Origin: Epiperipatus broadwayi | Taxonomy: Eukaryota > Onychophora > Udeonychophora > Euonychophora > Peripatidae | DNA: 64,000 nt | Assembly (NCBI GenBank): GCA_028023455.1 | Contig: JAQFVV010012489.1 | Location: 1,985,881 to 2,049,880 of the forward strand | Reading direction: 5' to 3' | In this document: positions 12,536 to 25,154 of the stretch, piece after piece | Layout of the letters: every line of letters begins with the position of its first letter | Position numbering within the stretch: position 1 is the stretch's first letter | The notes under the pieces: model-generated | Databases searched by the model: none | What the model saw: the letters and a program-made list of their open reading frames with translations, nothing else | Told to the model about the DNA's origin: nothing | Position numbers and translations under genes: made by a program

Positions 12536-12704
12536 AGATAAAATCATCAGCACTTTTGTTTTAACTATATCCAAAAAAAAAAGATCCTAACTAATAAAAT
12601 ACACTAATAATAATATAAAAAAAAAAAATTTTAACTACTGGTAAATATCATATTTTTCATTAGAAAACTTAAAAGTAATTTATTTGGAGATCTTTGCCAA
12701 GCTA

Positions 12705-12830
12705 CTCTGCTGAAGTATAAGGGATCAAACTCCTAGCATTATAGGTTCCCTTATTCCCATCAAGAGCAGCAAGCATAAAGGCATTCTCTCCTATTTTCTT
12801 GGTAATTTGGAATGGCTTTTTCTTTTCAAA
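12705..12830 (-). pseudogene. Integrase C-terminus-like peptide fragment
   Basis: Directly after the coiled-coil frame, in another frame, 42 codons read FEKKKPFQITKKIGENAFML, followed by AALDGNKGTYNARSLIPY and a stop at 12702-12704. The pattern PFxIxKKIGxNAF followed by a short basic tail resembles the end of Ty3/gypsy or retroviral-type integrases, where the GPF/Y module occurs. If so, the polymerase body has been deleted and only its tail remains. The assignment rests on a short motif. Confidence 0.4.
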
Positions 12831-14847
12831 TCATATTGCAGTCTGCATAAAATTGCACATGTACATCCAGTCCATTTTTAATATTTCCATTTTTCATCTT
12901 GATTGGGTATTTATAAAACATATCTGGAGAATTTATTTTATATAACCTCCTATTACAAACTCCATTTAGAAATATGGACTCTTGGTACCCTATGTAATAT
13001 GCCTTGAAGTTTTTCAGTGAGATTGACTCTCTATACCATACATACTTTATTTTTAAACTTTCCAGAAAGATTGACTCCCTGTACCATATATAAGGCATTT
13101 TGAAGTTTTCCAGAGAGATTGACTTTCTATACCAGATATCATTCACATTTAAATTTTCCAGAGACATAGATTCTTTGTACCATATATAATGGACATTTAA
13201 ACTCTTCAGAGAGATTGACTCTCTGTACCAGATATAATCTGCTTTTAACTCTTTCATAGCATTTAAATTTTTCAGAGAGATAGATTCTCTATACCATATA
13301 TAAGGTATCTCCAATCTATTTAAGAAGACAGATTTTTGAAACCACACATGCTGGTTTGTTACTAGATTGAGAACTACAGACTGTTGAAACTTTTGTTCTC
13401 TTTCTAAAATATCTGGTTTCATCTCCCCTGTTGCCTCTCTTAACTCAATCACCTTATCTGGTGTATGGACTTTTTCCTCCCACTCTCTATTCCTTCTTTT
13501 CACTTTATGATCTACCCCAATCAGCTCTCTGGCCATCTCCTCATGTACTTTCTTTACTGGGAGATTTGGTATTATGGCTACTATCGGCCTTTCTACTTCT
13601 TTTTCACCTTGTGGATTTTTAACTAAAGTAGGCATCCTTTTCTCTGACTGACTCTGTTCTGAGCTATCCCTACAGTCATCTGGACTGATGCTACCATCGT
13701 TCTGCCCTGAATTTAGGTTTGACTGATCCTGCAGCCCTACATTAATACAATCTTTTAATTCCCCTATTTTCTGGTAGAGATCATCCATCTTAGGGTTCAT
13801 GTACTCCATAACATATGCCTTCTCGTTCTCCTCAACCTTCTCCAACATAACACCCAATTCATGTTGATTCATTCTGGGTCCCTCTTCTAAAGAACTTGAT
13901 TTGTCCCTTTTTACTATCTCCTCCCTAAAGCTATCCATTTGTTTCCCCAATTCTTTCCTAAGATTTTGGTCAATTTGTACACACTCATTGGCCATGCTTC
14001 CCTTAACTCGTATTTCCTTTTGTAAGCCACTAAACTTATTTTTCATAGTGAGGGCCTGATCTACACAGCCCAAAGTGGCTTCCTTATATGAGTCCACTTT
14101 GGCTATCACCTCTAATCTGATACTAATTCCTGCAGAAGTTATTTCGGCATTCTTTTCTATGCATTCTGATATGGATTGGGAGACCAACCCATGGACCTCA
14201 TTCCTAACTAACTCAATCTCTTTCTTATTTTGTTCAATAGACTGCTCCATTTGAGCCTTTAATGACTTTAGTCCCTGACAGCCCTCCTGTTTGGTAACTT
14301 CCATAGACCTACACACTCCTTCTATCCTCTCCTCTAATGACACAAACCTATTTTTACACTCTATATTGGACCTTTCTATCCTAATTTCCAAAGCTATGAT
14401 CATTCGGTTGTTATTGTCAATAGAGTTCTCTAGATTTACCCTTAAACCTTCTATACTTTTTTCCACAGATTGACCTATCTTTTGTTCTAGACTTTCCATA
14501 CTTTTATTATTTTTCTCTATCTTTTGTTCTAGATTTACCATCCCTTGCTTATTATCTTCTCTTAGACTTTTGAACATCTGCATTATCATTAATTTCATGT
14601 CTGAGAGTTCTTTATTTTCTATCTGAATCTGGCCAACTTCCGGTTCCTCATCTACTTCCACACTTGAGGCTGTATTATTGCTACTAACATTAAAGGCATC
14701 TTCCTCTACTTCCTCTCTTTCCTCTTGTGTTTGTTTTAAGAAAACCTCCCCATCCTCTTCTTCAGTATGAAAACGATCACTGATTCCTGGTATTGGGGCA
14801 CCTTCCTCTTCCATAACCTCTTCCATACTATAATTTAGTTCACTCAT
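12826..14847 (-). CDS. 673-aa coiled-coil protein with C-terminal 16-residue repeats, probably retroelement Gag-like
   Basis: This is the longest non-repetitive open frame in the window, 2 kb without a stop, starting at an ATG (14845-14847). Residues 1-75 are acidic. About 80-370 is a charged, heptad-like region rich in E, K, Q and L, with repeated LEQKIE and SLE motifs, predicted coiled coil. About 370-490 is polar and low in complexity. About 500-630 holds eight copies of a roughly 16-residue repeat with consensus YIWYRESISLKNLN. I recognise no enzyme domain. A purine tract and an integrase-tail-like peptide lie just downstream, and the leader resembles that of an LTR element. A Gag-like role is therefore inferred; a lineage-specific host gene cannot be excluded. 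Confidence 0.6.
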   Translation of the reverse strand: MSELNYSMEEVMEEEGAPIPGISDRFHTEEEDGEVFLKQTQEEREEVEEDAFNVSSNNTASSVEVDEEPEVGQIQIENKELSDMKLMIMQMFKSLREDNKQGMVNLEQKIEKNNKSMESLEQKIGQSVEKSIEGLRVNLENSIDNNNRMIIALEIRIERSNIECKNRFVSLEERIEGVCRSMEVTKQEGCQGLKSLKAQMEQSIEQNKKEIELVRNEVHGLVSQSISECIEKNAEITSAGISIRLEVIAKVDSYKEATLGCVDQALTMKNKFSGLQKEIRVKGSMANECVQIDQNLRKELGKQMDSFREEIVKRDKSSSLEEGPRMNQHELGVMLEKVEENEKAYVMEYMNPKMDDLYQKIGELKDCINVGLQDQSNLNSGQNDGSISPDDCRDSSEQSQSEKRMPTLVKNPQGEKEVERPIVAIIPNLPVKKVHEEMARELIGVDHKVKRRNREWEEKVHTPDKVIELREATGEMKPDILEREQKFQQSVVLNLVTNQHVWFQKSVFLNRLEIPYIWYRESISLKNLNAMKELKADYIWYRESISLKSLNVHYIWYKESMSLENLNVNDIWYRKSISLENFKMPYIWYRESIFLESLKIKYVWYRESISLKNFKAYYIGYQESIFLNGVCNRRLYKINSPDMFYKYPIKMKNGNIKNGLDVHVQFYADCNMI

Positions 14848-14849
14848 GT

Positions 14850-15560
14850 TATAAAACTATATATATCCCATCTGTGCTTCCCTGACCATCAAAAATCCAC
14901 ACATCTTCTCCCTGTCTGACACCTATTCTGACCAACTGACTGATTTTCTTTTCACCTTATTATGCATTACAAATACAACAAAAAAAATTTAATATCCTTA
15001 TTTAATGAACTACACAACAATAATATATATAGTGCATGTCTGTCTGCAATAGCCCAAATTATACATTTCATTCATTCTCCCAGAAATCCGACAGATATTG
15101 ACAGTCCACAGAATGACTAGCAGTTCACAAACTTGAGATAAATGAAAGGATTCAGTCACAGCACTATAATCACACAATGTATCACGAGCACTCAGAAGAT
15201 CATCCCAATTCGATCACTATTAACTACCACAACCCTTGATTGAATGATGCAAACTCTGTTGCAATAAAAGAAGTATTAAGTCTTAGGGGATAAAATAGAT
15301 AAACTATGCCTTGTTCTCTCTCTCTTGGAGTCTTATGTGGCAAGTATCAAGGAATGCCCTGCTTATTATAGGCTACAAAAACGAAACCTTGCTCTCTCTC
15401 TCTTGGAGACTTATAGGCTGGTATCATGGCAGGTCTGCTGTTAACTGCTTCATGATAAAATAAAGATAACATATAAATTGGGTTGGAGCAGTGAATGGGT
15501 TTGATCATTCATAAGTTACACAAAATACATAGCATTCTCAAGGCAATGACAAAACTCTCC
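14850..15560 (-). other. Leader of the coiled-coil element
   Basis: This gene-free stretch upstream of the 673-aa frame is less AT-rich than its surroundings. It has two related blocks about 80 bp apart, TTGTTCTCTCTCTCTTGGAG (15310) and TTGCTCTCTCTCTCTTGGAG (15390). It may be the 5' untranslated or LTR part of the retroelement. No primer-binding site could be fixed and no second LTR copy was matched. Confidence 0.35.
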
Positions 15561-15739
15561 ACTCATCACCAAAACTGCAATCTAACCAACCAAACTCCAA
15601 CGATCAACCATCCAATCAAACCTCTAAAATCATAGACTTTTTACAAAATGAACTCCCCAAACACACATGAGACTACTATCCCATAATTCATCACTATTAC
15701 TATGCCTATCCTATCTGGCAATAAATCATTTTAATGTTC

Positions 15740-17185
15740 CACAAAAAAAAATTCTATTATTTATTTCACCTTTGTCTTAAGTTGTGATATTCATCTCTAT
15801 TTTCAAAATTGATAAAACAAAAGTAAGCTGTTTTATGGCTGTACCCATTTTATCATCATCAATGAAAAATTAAATCATATTAAACATCATCATATACAAA
15901 TCTAAAATAAGACTGTTTGGCCAAAAAAAATTTGTAAGACAAAAAAAAATTTTTACTGAAAAAAAAAATTTTACTAAAAAAAAATTGTCTATTTTTAACC
16001 ACACATCTCCTATCATTCTATAGACTCCCTTTTTCAGGTATAATATATATATAAATTTGTTTTTTTTTTAATAAAATATTTTTTAGAACTGTTAGTTCAT
16101 TCAGTAGGGGAGATCCCATATCAAAATTTTATTTGGTTGAAAATATACTTATAATAATTTTAGTTTAAAATTCAATAATAAAATTGTGATAAAGTTAATG
16201 TATTATGGAAAGCAATAAAGCCCAAAATATACAATCATTAATGTAAAATAAAAATAAAAAAATTAACCATTTTTATAAGTTATTAATTTTATATTTATTC
16301 ATAAATTTTAAATTTTGATGGATAAGTTTTGAAATAGAAATTTTAATAAGATGTTTATTATTTCCTCATAAAATTATAATTAAAATAATATATAAAACAC
16401 TTATCTGTTATAATTTATGGCACTGGTATTAAAAAAATAATCCACTTGTTTTGATATTTCATTTTTAAAGCAGGATCCACCCGCAACAAAAGATAAATAA
16501 ATGTTATCATATCTTAATTAAACAAAAAAATCTCATTAGATTAATTAATAATTTGTTCTCAAATATTTATTAAAAAGCAATAATGATAAATTAAAATTTA
16601 AACTTAAAAATATTTATTATTAACTGCAGGTGATAAAATATTATTAACCACATGTGTGTACATTTATATAGGCATTTACTTGCATAACCTGCCAACTATT
16701 TTTTTTTCAGTTGCAAAAATGAACTAAGATTATATTTAAGGTTTTCAATATTTTCTACATACATAAAACAATATTAATTTATTACATTTTAATGACAAAA
16801 TTATTATTTTAATTTGATAAATATTTATCCATCAATCCAATCATTTAATTACAATACCGGATGTAAGTTTTATAGGATTGCTGTGAGAATATTTGCAATT
16901 TCTTAAACATTAATCTACCTATTCTGAATGATCAACCATCAAATATGTATAAGACTGATTGTCTTTTATTTCATGCTCAATTTTGTTATTACTAAAAACA
17001 TAACAGTTCTTCATTAATACCTTAATCTTGACAAGAGTGAATATTATTTTATTAAAACATTGAATACTAAAACAAATTATTACATGATATAAAGCAAATA
17101 ATGCTTTATTTCCATCATATACCATGAAAAAAGCATTAAATATATATCTATATGTGTGTGTTAAAATAAATGTTTTCATAGATAA
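15740..17185. other. AT-rich DNA, nothing recognised
   Basis: A-rich runs and scattered short repeats only. The 86-codon frame on the minus strand near 16919-17179 is low-complexity. Confidence 0.55.
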
Positions 17186-17189
17186 AAGA

Positions 17190-17475
17190 TGTTTTATACA
17201 TCATGTTTTCAGGAGCAAGCATATTTGATAAAATAAAATTAAATAATAGCAAAAAAGAAGAACAATAAATAGAATTCCATCAGTGAAGAATTATTAAATC
17301 TATTGAGAAATGTTATAAATAATTCCAGAAAAATATTTTTAGAGAGAGAACTATGCAAATGTTTGAATTATGATGATAACTCAAAGTGATTTTATTCAAT
17401 ATTCAAATCATTTAAACATCGGTACTCTAATTTTATTTTATTAAACATGGTAGCTCCTGAAAACATGTTTTATAA
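17190..17475. mobile_element. MITE with about 50-bp inverted repeats
   Basis: CATGTTTTCAGGAGCAAGCA at 17202 and the complement of GTAGCTCCTGAAAACATG at 17450-17467 begin arms that continue through AATAAAATTA-type sequence. The interior is AT-rich without coding potential. Confidence 0.75.
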
Positions 17476-17479
17476 TATA

Positions 17480-19465
17480 TATAGTAGCAATGAAATAATT
17501 TTATCTTTTGGAAAGTAATTGAAATAATAATTCATTGAAGCCTTTATAACTTTTTATATTTTATTGCAGGATTTATTTTAGTAATAAAACATACAGAAAA
17601 TTATTGATATTTATTATAACTATCAATTTTTTGTTTATTAAAAAAATATAAATACTAGAACAAAAAGGAAGATGGTTTTGAAAAGTATTTTAAAATATCT
17701 AAAAATTATGTATCAGGTTAATCCATACTTTGTCCTTTTTCGATCCAAATTATAAATCAAATTTTGAACAGTACAAAAACTAAATAAAAGTACTTTTCAA
17801 TTAATAAAAAAAAATGTTTCCCTTGCTTTTTTTAAAAAAAATAGTAGATTAAGGAACAAAAATAAGTTTGCTGCTAAAACGAAATGAATTTGGTGCTTAT
17901 AAGAGGTTTTTATTTTTAGCTCTGCAATATATTATGCTTTAAAAAATGTTTACACAGTCTTAGTTTATAAAAAGATAACATAATGAATTATTTTTTTAAA
18001 ATTTATACTCTGACTTACTATACATGAATATACAATGCATATTAGGATAATGCAAGTAGAAGTCTGTATAGGTTAGGAAATTCTCAATGTTCTAATTTAT
18101 GCTAAGTTCCATCTTCCTTTTCTAACAATTTATAATATAGAAGATCTGCGTTTGCGTCTTCTTTTTTTTTTAGCGTTTTTGTTTTTCTTCTATTTTTTTT
18201 TACATTTATTTTGTTCATTATTCTTAATATAAAACAAAAATCTATGCTGGGAAGCAGTTAACCATAGGTGATCATAGCCATGTCAAGTAAGAATAGTATT
18301 TCAAACTGTATGAGAAAAAGAAATCAAGATGTATTTTCTTATCTTATGTTAAAAATATTATCAATAAGTAAAATAACATTCTTATAATTGCCCAGAAACT
18401 GATATCTCATCTTGTTGTCATATATTAATAATAGCGATTAAGTCAATGCACGTGCACTTTAAAGATAAATTTAAAATGAATACTCTCGATTTTTCCAGAC
18501 ACAAGATATAGTATTTTAGAAAGAATGAAATTAATCCACCCATTCTTTCAACACAAACATTTATGTATGGGCAAATCTTAAGCATGTGCAAATGAGAGCA
18601 TGAAGGTGTTAAACAATCACTTTAAATTACATTTGTTATGTTTGACCGAATGACACTTGTGAAATCTTGACATAAAAAACATAGCACTATATAAAATAAT
18701 ATCTCATTATATATTAATAATATATAAAAAATAGAAGGAGCTATTTATGGTATCACAGATCAAAGTTTACATGTATATACAGATTTGTTAAAAAATTTAA
18801 GCTTTCATATTTATAAATTGAAATTGGAGCATTATATTATGAGAAATTATATATATATACAAAATTTTTATTACTTACCATATTTTATATATAAAAATTT
18901 AATAATATTCAATAAAACTCATCAATTCATGTTGATTTTCTCAGCATTATATTTCAGTTTATCTCTCCCACTGTTATTTAAAAAAATCTTAGTAGTGGCA
19001 CGGTTTTGTTTTCCTTGGATACACAACTTGAAGCTTTTATTTTTGTTTTTTAGTTTTTGTAACTCAAAAATTTACTCATGCAAAAATAATATATTTTAGT
19101 TGCAGTTTTGACTAATATATGAGAGGGAATAAATGAATGTATACAAAAAGGTAGAAGCTTCAATCAATACACATTTGTATAAAAAAAATAAAGATAAGTA
19201 ATTTTTTTGTTATTTAAAATTGTAATACTTATATTTAAGTTTAAGCTGCTATTTTATATGTAATTTAATATGACAGGCATGAAATCATAGCAACATTTTT
19301 TATAAAGCCAAAAAATAATTTATCAATAAAATATGAATATTTTTTTAGTAAATTATAGACTTTTAAATATTTTTATTTAAGTTACAATATTTGTTTGTTT
19401 GTGTGTTTGTTTATAAACTATTGTAATCACTTTTATTATTTAAATTAGAATAAAATTTCAAAATT
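17480..19465. other. AT-rich DNA, nothing recognised
   Basis: The 104-codon frame at 18785-19099 is F/Y/I/K-rich, as expected by chance in such composition. No feature supported. Confidence 0.5.
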
Positions 19466-19469
19466 GAGG

Positions 19470-20520
19470 TTTAATCAATTTACATTCAATAAAATTCATT
19501 CAAATTTGGTGCATAAGAAAGAAATACTAAGCAAAGCAATATGGGACCATAATATTTTAGGTAGGTGATTTTGTTTCTTAGATCTTGATCAGTAGGCAAG
19601 AAAATTTTGAATATTTTTGTATCAAATTTATAAATATTTATTAAAATTTTAATGTTTTAATTAAGGCTCATGAGAGGGTGGTATAGATTTTTTTGTTTCA
19701 ATTTAAAGCTACAATAGCATTCTTAAATCAAGGTTAAATAAATTTAAATTCAATATAATTTGTTAAAATTTTGTACATTTTTTTTATTAAACATCACTAC
19801 CAAAGTGATAAGTAATAATAATATTTTAGATAGGTAACTTAGTTTCTTAGATATCGAACTGTGGGTGGAAATTTTTGAATATTTTGATATCAAATTCAAA
19901 AACTGTTCTTAAAACTTCAGTATGTTTTAAGTATATAATGCATGCTATTTTCTTGGCTTTAATTGTAAGCTTCATTTATGTTATAATAAAATTAATTTAT
20001 AATATTGTTTTGTTAAGCTTTTTTTTTTAAAAAAAAAAAAAATTCAAATGAAAAGAAAAATATCAAATACTTTTTAACAAAAGGATGTCTACATATTTTA
20101 CATTAAACAATGCTTTATAAAACATATATATAATTATGTACACATACTAAATATAATATATACATATTAACTTAATGCCGAAATATTTAGTGACATATAC
20201 AAACTCTAAATGTTAAATTGATTTAAAGTAAAATCTCATGTATTAAGTAAAGTTCATTTACAATATGGTTTTGATAAGCTTTTTTTTTTTAAAATTTCAA
20301 ACAAAAAAAAATATCAAACACTTTTCATTTAAAAAGATATGTTCAAGTTTTAAATAACTTAATGATTTATTATACCCATATATAAGTTATGTACACATAT
20401 TAAATATGATATATAGATGAGATTTATATATTCACTTGTAGCAAAAATATCTAGTGATATATATATGTCAACTATATGTTTCAAGGTGATTTAAAGTACA
20501 ATACAGTTTTACACATTTAT
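19470..20520 (+). repeat. Diverged tandem duplications in AT-rich DNA
   Basis: Two sets of direct repeats with a period of about 260-270 bp are visible. One pair shares CAATTTACATTCAATAAAAT-like starts and TTTCTTAGAT blocks (19474 and 19733). The other shares AAGCTTTTTTTTTT, AAATATCAAA, ATTATGTACACATA and GATTTAAAGTA blocks (about 19990 and 20265). No coding content. Confidence 0.6.
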
Positions 20521-20970
20521 TTATTGTGCCAATACTAACAAATTAAAAATTAATTCAGATAACACTTTTTTATGTTAAAAGCTTTTATTTTCCATGCAAT
20601 AAAAAGCAAATAATAATTATTTCATTAATTGCAATTGGGATTGAAGAAATAATTATTTTTCTTTTTAGGGCATGGCTAATAAAAGTATTTAATATTTTCT
20701 TTTTTTTATTATTATTTTTAAAATTTTAAAAAGAATTTCATAATTGTTTTGGGTTATTTATACATACATTGCAATAAAATAAGTTTATTTTTCTACAAAT
20801 TCCCATAATTCAGATTATTGTAAAATCATATATGTTGTGATCTTTTTTTTAAAACAAAAATTAAAAATAAAGATATACTTAGAGAGGAATTACAAGTTAC
20901 ATATGCAAACAAGAATGTAGATAACATAGTTATAACAATATCAAAATTGTTCCAATTTTACAAGTAACCA

Positions 20971-21635
20971 GATTAGCAAAAATTATTCACTTAACATCAG
21001 ATCATTATTATCATTTTAATAATAATGACAACAACAATACAAATCTAATATTCTTAGTTTTGTGATGATCATTTTGAAAAAATAGCCAGAATATTTTCAA
21101 AACATGAGATTCTTATTTATATTAAGAAAAAACTAATCTGGTTTAGTTGTGAATTTGGGGTAATTTTGATTATTTTATTGTTAGCTTTGTGCCTTTAATG
21201 TCTATAACAATCTATATGTATGTTCATCAAAATTATGTGTTGCATAAGGACTATTATAAGTTCTTATAGATATACATAAAGATGACCTATATGTAAATAG
21301 ATAAAAGTTGATTAAAATAATAAACTTCAATCAATATTTAAGAAAATAATCAACAAAAAGTGCACATAGAAAAATAATTTAACATTAACACTAAAATGGA
21401 GATCAAAGTGAGAGAAAAGTTTAATGAAAAAAAATATTAAGGGAAAATAGATGTCAAATATCCTTTCAGCTTTTTCTTAATGTAAATAAGAATCTTATGT
21501 TTTGAAAACATTCTATTTTTTTTTTTCAAAATGATCACCACGAAACTAAGAATATTAGATATGTATTGTGGTCATTGTTATTATTACAATGACAATGATG
21601 ATGATTGAATGGATTTTGCTCAAAAATTTCATAAG
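20971..21635. mobile_element. Inverted-repeat element with arms of about 140 bp
   Basis: 20995-21137 and 21466-21607 are near-complementary. They share CTAATATTCTTAGTTT, GATGATCATTTTGAAAAA, TTTTCAAAACAT and AGATTCTTATTTA in mirrored order. The 330-bp centre is AT-rich with no reading frame. This is a MITE or fold-back element; the 61-codon frame at its right end is a chance product. Confidence 0.8.
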
Positions 21636-21946
21636 AAGTCTGAGCAGCAGGACTGGTCTGTGATCCAGTTCCAGAGTTTGACAATCTACCACTGTACCAA
21701 ATAACGCATGGTGTATACATATATATTTAAAGTAACAACATAATTTAATTTACGTATATATTTTTATCAATAAAGTCAAGAAAAAAGATGGCGCTTTTAT
21801 TTATTACATGTTGTATTTTAATCAATCAAGTGTATAGTATTTTCCCTGTAGAATAGTGGCTTAATTCAAATTTGAGATTATTTATACTTTTTTATTTTAA
21901 AACTTTATAGTGATAATTTTAAGATCATTCCTAGTGGACCTGGAGG

Positions 21947-22111
21947 CAGGGCCGGCGGAAGCGGGCATGCAACGCATGCCAGGCATGCGGGCGCTGGCAG
22001 AAGGAGGCGCCATCACTGAGAGATTAGCATCTGAAAAAGAAGGCGTCATCCCTGACAGGGGCACCAAAATCAAATTTGCATGCGGGCGCCTAGTACCCAG
22101 CGCCGGCTCTG
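21947..22111. mobile_element. hAT-type MITE with perfect 8-bp target duplication
   Basis: The 165-bp, GC-rich element has ends CAGGGCCGGCG and CGCCGGCTCTG, which match each other as CAGRGCCGGCG inverted repeats. It is flanked by the direct repeat CCTGGAGG (21939-21946 and 22112-22119). The 8-bp duplication and the CAG-starting ends are diagnostic of hAT elements. The perfect duplication suggests a recent insertion. The overlapping short open frames are not genes. Confidence 0.9.
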
Positions 22112-22119
22112 CCTGGAGG

Positions 22120-24575
22120 CAACTGATTTATTTGATTCGCAACAAAAACGACAAAAAAAATTTAATAGACAAAATCTATTCTCCAATGGGTCCCATTTAT
22201 ATATATACAGTAAATATTGTGCTTTGCAACTTAATACATTGGTAGAAATGAAAAACATGACAGCCAAAGGCTCAATCTGTTACTTCTGACACTTGCATAA
22301 CTAGTAATTCGTTTATATTATTTAATGATTTTGTAAGCATTACTTAAAAAGAAATTATTTAAAAGGATCATATTATCTTAAATGCCTTTTTGTAATTATT
22401 CAGATATATGTAGCATGAATTTATAATTTACTCATGTATGTTATTTTCAATTGTAGATACATTTATTATAATGATTACATGGTTTATTAATATCTGCAAT
22501 GTTATGCAATTAAGAGAATGCCAAATAATGTTAAACTGATGATGATCAAATTTAGCTATTACTGCGCAATCATATTACCGTCTTCGAACAGAGAACTTAA
22601 CATACTTTCTTTAAAATGATGTTTACAACTCTTTCTCTGTTTTTTTTTTTAAAAAAAAAGAAAAATGATTTTAAAATGATATTACATCACTGAAAATTTA
22701 CGAGTTTTATAAATGCCTTTAAGTCTGAGAAAGATTTATAACTTATATTTTTTCAACGGTATTATGAACAAAAGGAGAAAAAGTCAGATAGCCTCATCTT
22801 TAATCAAAAAGTAATAAAACTATTTCTTAGTAAAACTATACATAGGTAACAGTTAAACCATATAAAAAATGTCTTAGCAAGTATCAAATGACATAATCAA
22901 AACAACTGACAGGAACGGCATTAAAAATACGTTTAATTCATTTTGCAGAATGAAGAAGGTATTAATTACAACAGTTATATTATTCAAATGTTTTCAGATT
23001 ACATTTTTCACTTTGAATCTCGATTTTTATTTTATAACCAAGATAATTTACGCTTAGTCATAAATTTTTTCTTAGGAATTTTGATAGCTTTGTTTATGTA
23101 TACACTTTAAGTTTCTATCGAAGTCAGAATGAGTATCTAGGCAACATAGTACTATAACTCTAATACTAACATTGTTAAATTCCTGTTGCTTGTCATTCTT
23201 TTAACACTATGAATACTCATCAAAGCCGCTGCTCATAAAGAAATATGGCCATTCTAACTCAAAACAAAGAGAAAAAGAGAAAAATAATAATGCAGTAGAA
23301 ATAAATTTTGCAAAGACTACACAAAGCAATTTGTGAATACATCCATCCATATGTATATAAAGCTGATCCTTAAGTCTTTTTGTTTGATATTTTGCAATGG
23401 TATTTTTAAACTTCTACTTCAACACCTTGCTTAGTTGTATCTCTCTCTTCTATTCTATCCTGTTATATCTTTCAATAAAAATCACTATTACACTTGCTTA
23501 GAGCTTTTTTAATACTAACATCTTAATTTGAGAGCTTTGCAAGATCTAATCAATTTTTTTTTTTTTTTGGGGGGGGGGGGCTATGGGTACCTCCACTAGC
23601 TATCCAACATTGGTTAGTAAATGGGTATTTAGTTATTCTTATCTAGATAATAAAACAAAAGGTAAAAAAATGCTCAAATCCCATTATTCAGCAATTGGAA
23701 AGACTAGTAATACCTTCTACATCATTTTTCTCTTTTGGAGACTGTTGAAGAAGTCTTTTTGTTTTTGCAGATCAGATTATTTAAAGTAATATGACTTTGT
23801 ATACATATGGCACACTTTGTAAAATAGTAGTATGCATTTGATGAATCTTTTCAGTTAACAGTGTGTTTTTTATGTTGTGCAACACATATGTAGAATGAAA
23901 TTTCTGCATGAAGATACATTTATAATTTTAATAAGAAACTTTAATAAAGTCATAATACGTAATGGCAGCTTCCATATATTATGGTATCTCTTTAGATTTT
24001 AATGAGTTTTTCTACTGTGCAGTTTGGTACATTACATGAGAGGTAAAGTGGATTGAAGCTAACTTGTAACTTCTGATGCTTGAACCTCACATGATCACCC
24101 AAGTCATTAGCAATCAATTATTTAATAACTAAAACACAGGCTTATTATATACCTGTGTCTATATATGTAATATATAGGGTATATGAGCACAGACTTTCAC
24201 ATGACCCACCACTCTCCATTCTATCTCATAACACTGATACACTTGAACACATACATGTCGAAAAGATAAACACTAATTAATATAAATTTTCCATGCTAAA
24301 CCAGAAATCATCAGTTGGTCCAGATTATCATCTCCACACATTTATGCCATAAGTGCTCAGATAAATTCATTGTGCTAAATAATAGCTTACAACAATGATA
24401 ATATTAATATTTGTAATCTGTTAGTATAATGGATGAATATAAAAATAAATATATCTTAAATATATCTGGTCAGTTTGTGTCATTACATGTATTATTAATA
24501 ATGGAATTCAAATAAAAATATTTTTTTAAATTTATTTAATAGAAATATGAATATATTTAATAAATAATAAGTACG
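22120..24575. other. AT-rich DNA, no gene recognised
   Basis: Apart from the T/G run at 23555 no structure was found. The 68-codon frame after that run has no recognisable domain. Confidence 0.5.
23555..23580 (+). repeat. T and G homopolymer run
   Basis: A run of about 17 T is followed by about 12 G. It is prone to assembly or sequencing error. Confidence 0.9.
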
Positions 24576-24689
24576 TCAATTAAAACAGGCAAAACTCTCT
24601 ATATGTATTGCCACTCAGTGCAAGCCAGAATAATCAATGGATGCCAGAAGGCTTGTGCATAAAATCCCCATCTAGTGCTTACTCATCCA

Positions 24690-24736
24690 ATATCCCCAGA
24701 CTAGTTTCTGGCTTGTGGCCTTCATCAATGAGGAGC
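24690..24736 (-). ncRNA. Hammerhead-like motif with a mutated core base
   Basis: On the minus strand the order is CTCCTCA, TTGATGA (24722-24728), stem II, GAAAC, TA, GTC (24699-24701), TGGGGATA. The first core base, C3, is T here, which should abolish cleavage. Otherwise it matches the 8 kb copies. Confidence 0.45.
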
Positions 24737-25154
24737 TTTGGATCTGAGAGCATTGCACCTAAATCTTAAGATCTAATGCAACCATCCAGCACTTACCTTT
24801 TATCTCTACTTAACTATGAAAATATGAATCTTAAATTGAAAACACTGTAATATTTTTAATCCAAGCTCATTAGCTTATATAATAATATAGATCTGACCAC
24901 AGTTCAGTACCCATACATTTTGGTGACTTTGGTTTTTTAATAACCATAGTCACCATTATCCTATTAGGCAGGATTGGTTTTAAGCCAATAAACATCACAT
25001 GATTACCATTTCCTATGATTGTTTATAACTGATATTAAAATAGGCAGAACTATCTATACATATTGCCACTTAGTACAAGCCAGAGTAATCAACGGATGCC
25101 AGAAGGCTTGTGCATTAGATCCTAACATCTAGGTGCAGTGCTCTCAGATCCAAG

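Noticed and set aside
14850-15560. A 5' LTR for the coiled-coil element
   Set aside because: No stretch here matches the sequence downstream of the candidate polypurine tract at 12.2-12.5 kb, so paired LTRs cannot be claimed.
21910-22289. Three overlapping short open frames with A/G/R-rich peptides
   Set aside because: They lie on and around the GC-rich hAT MITE, whose composition explains the open frames.
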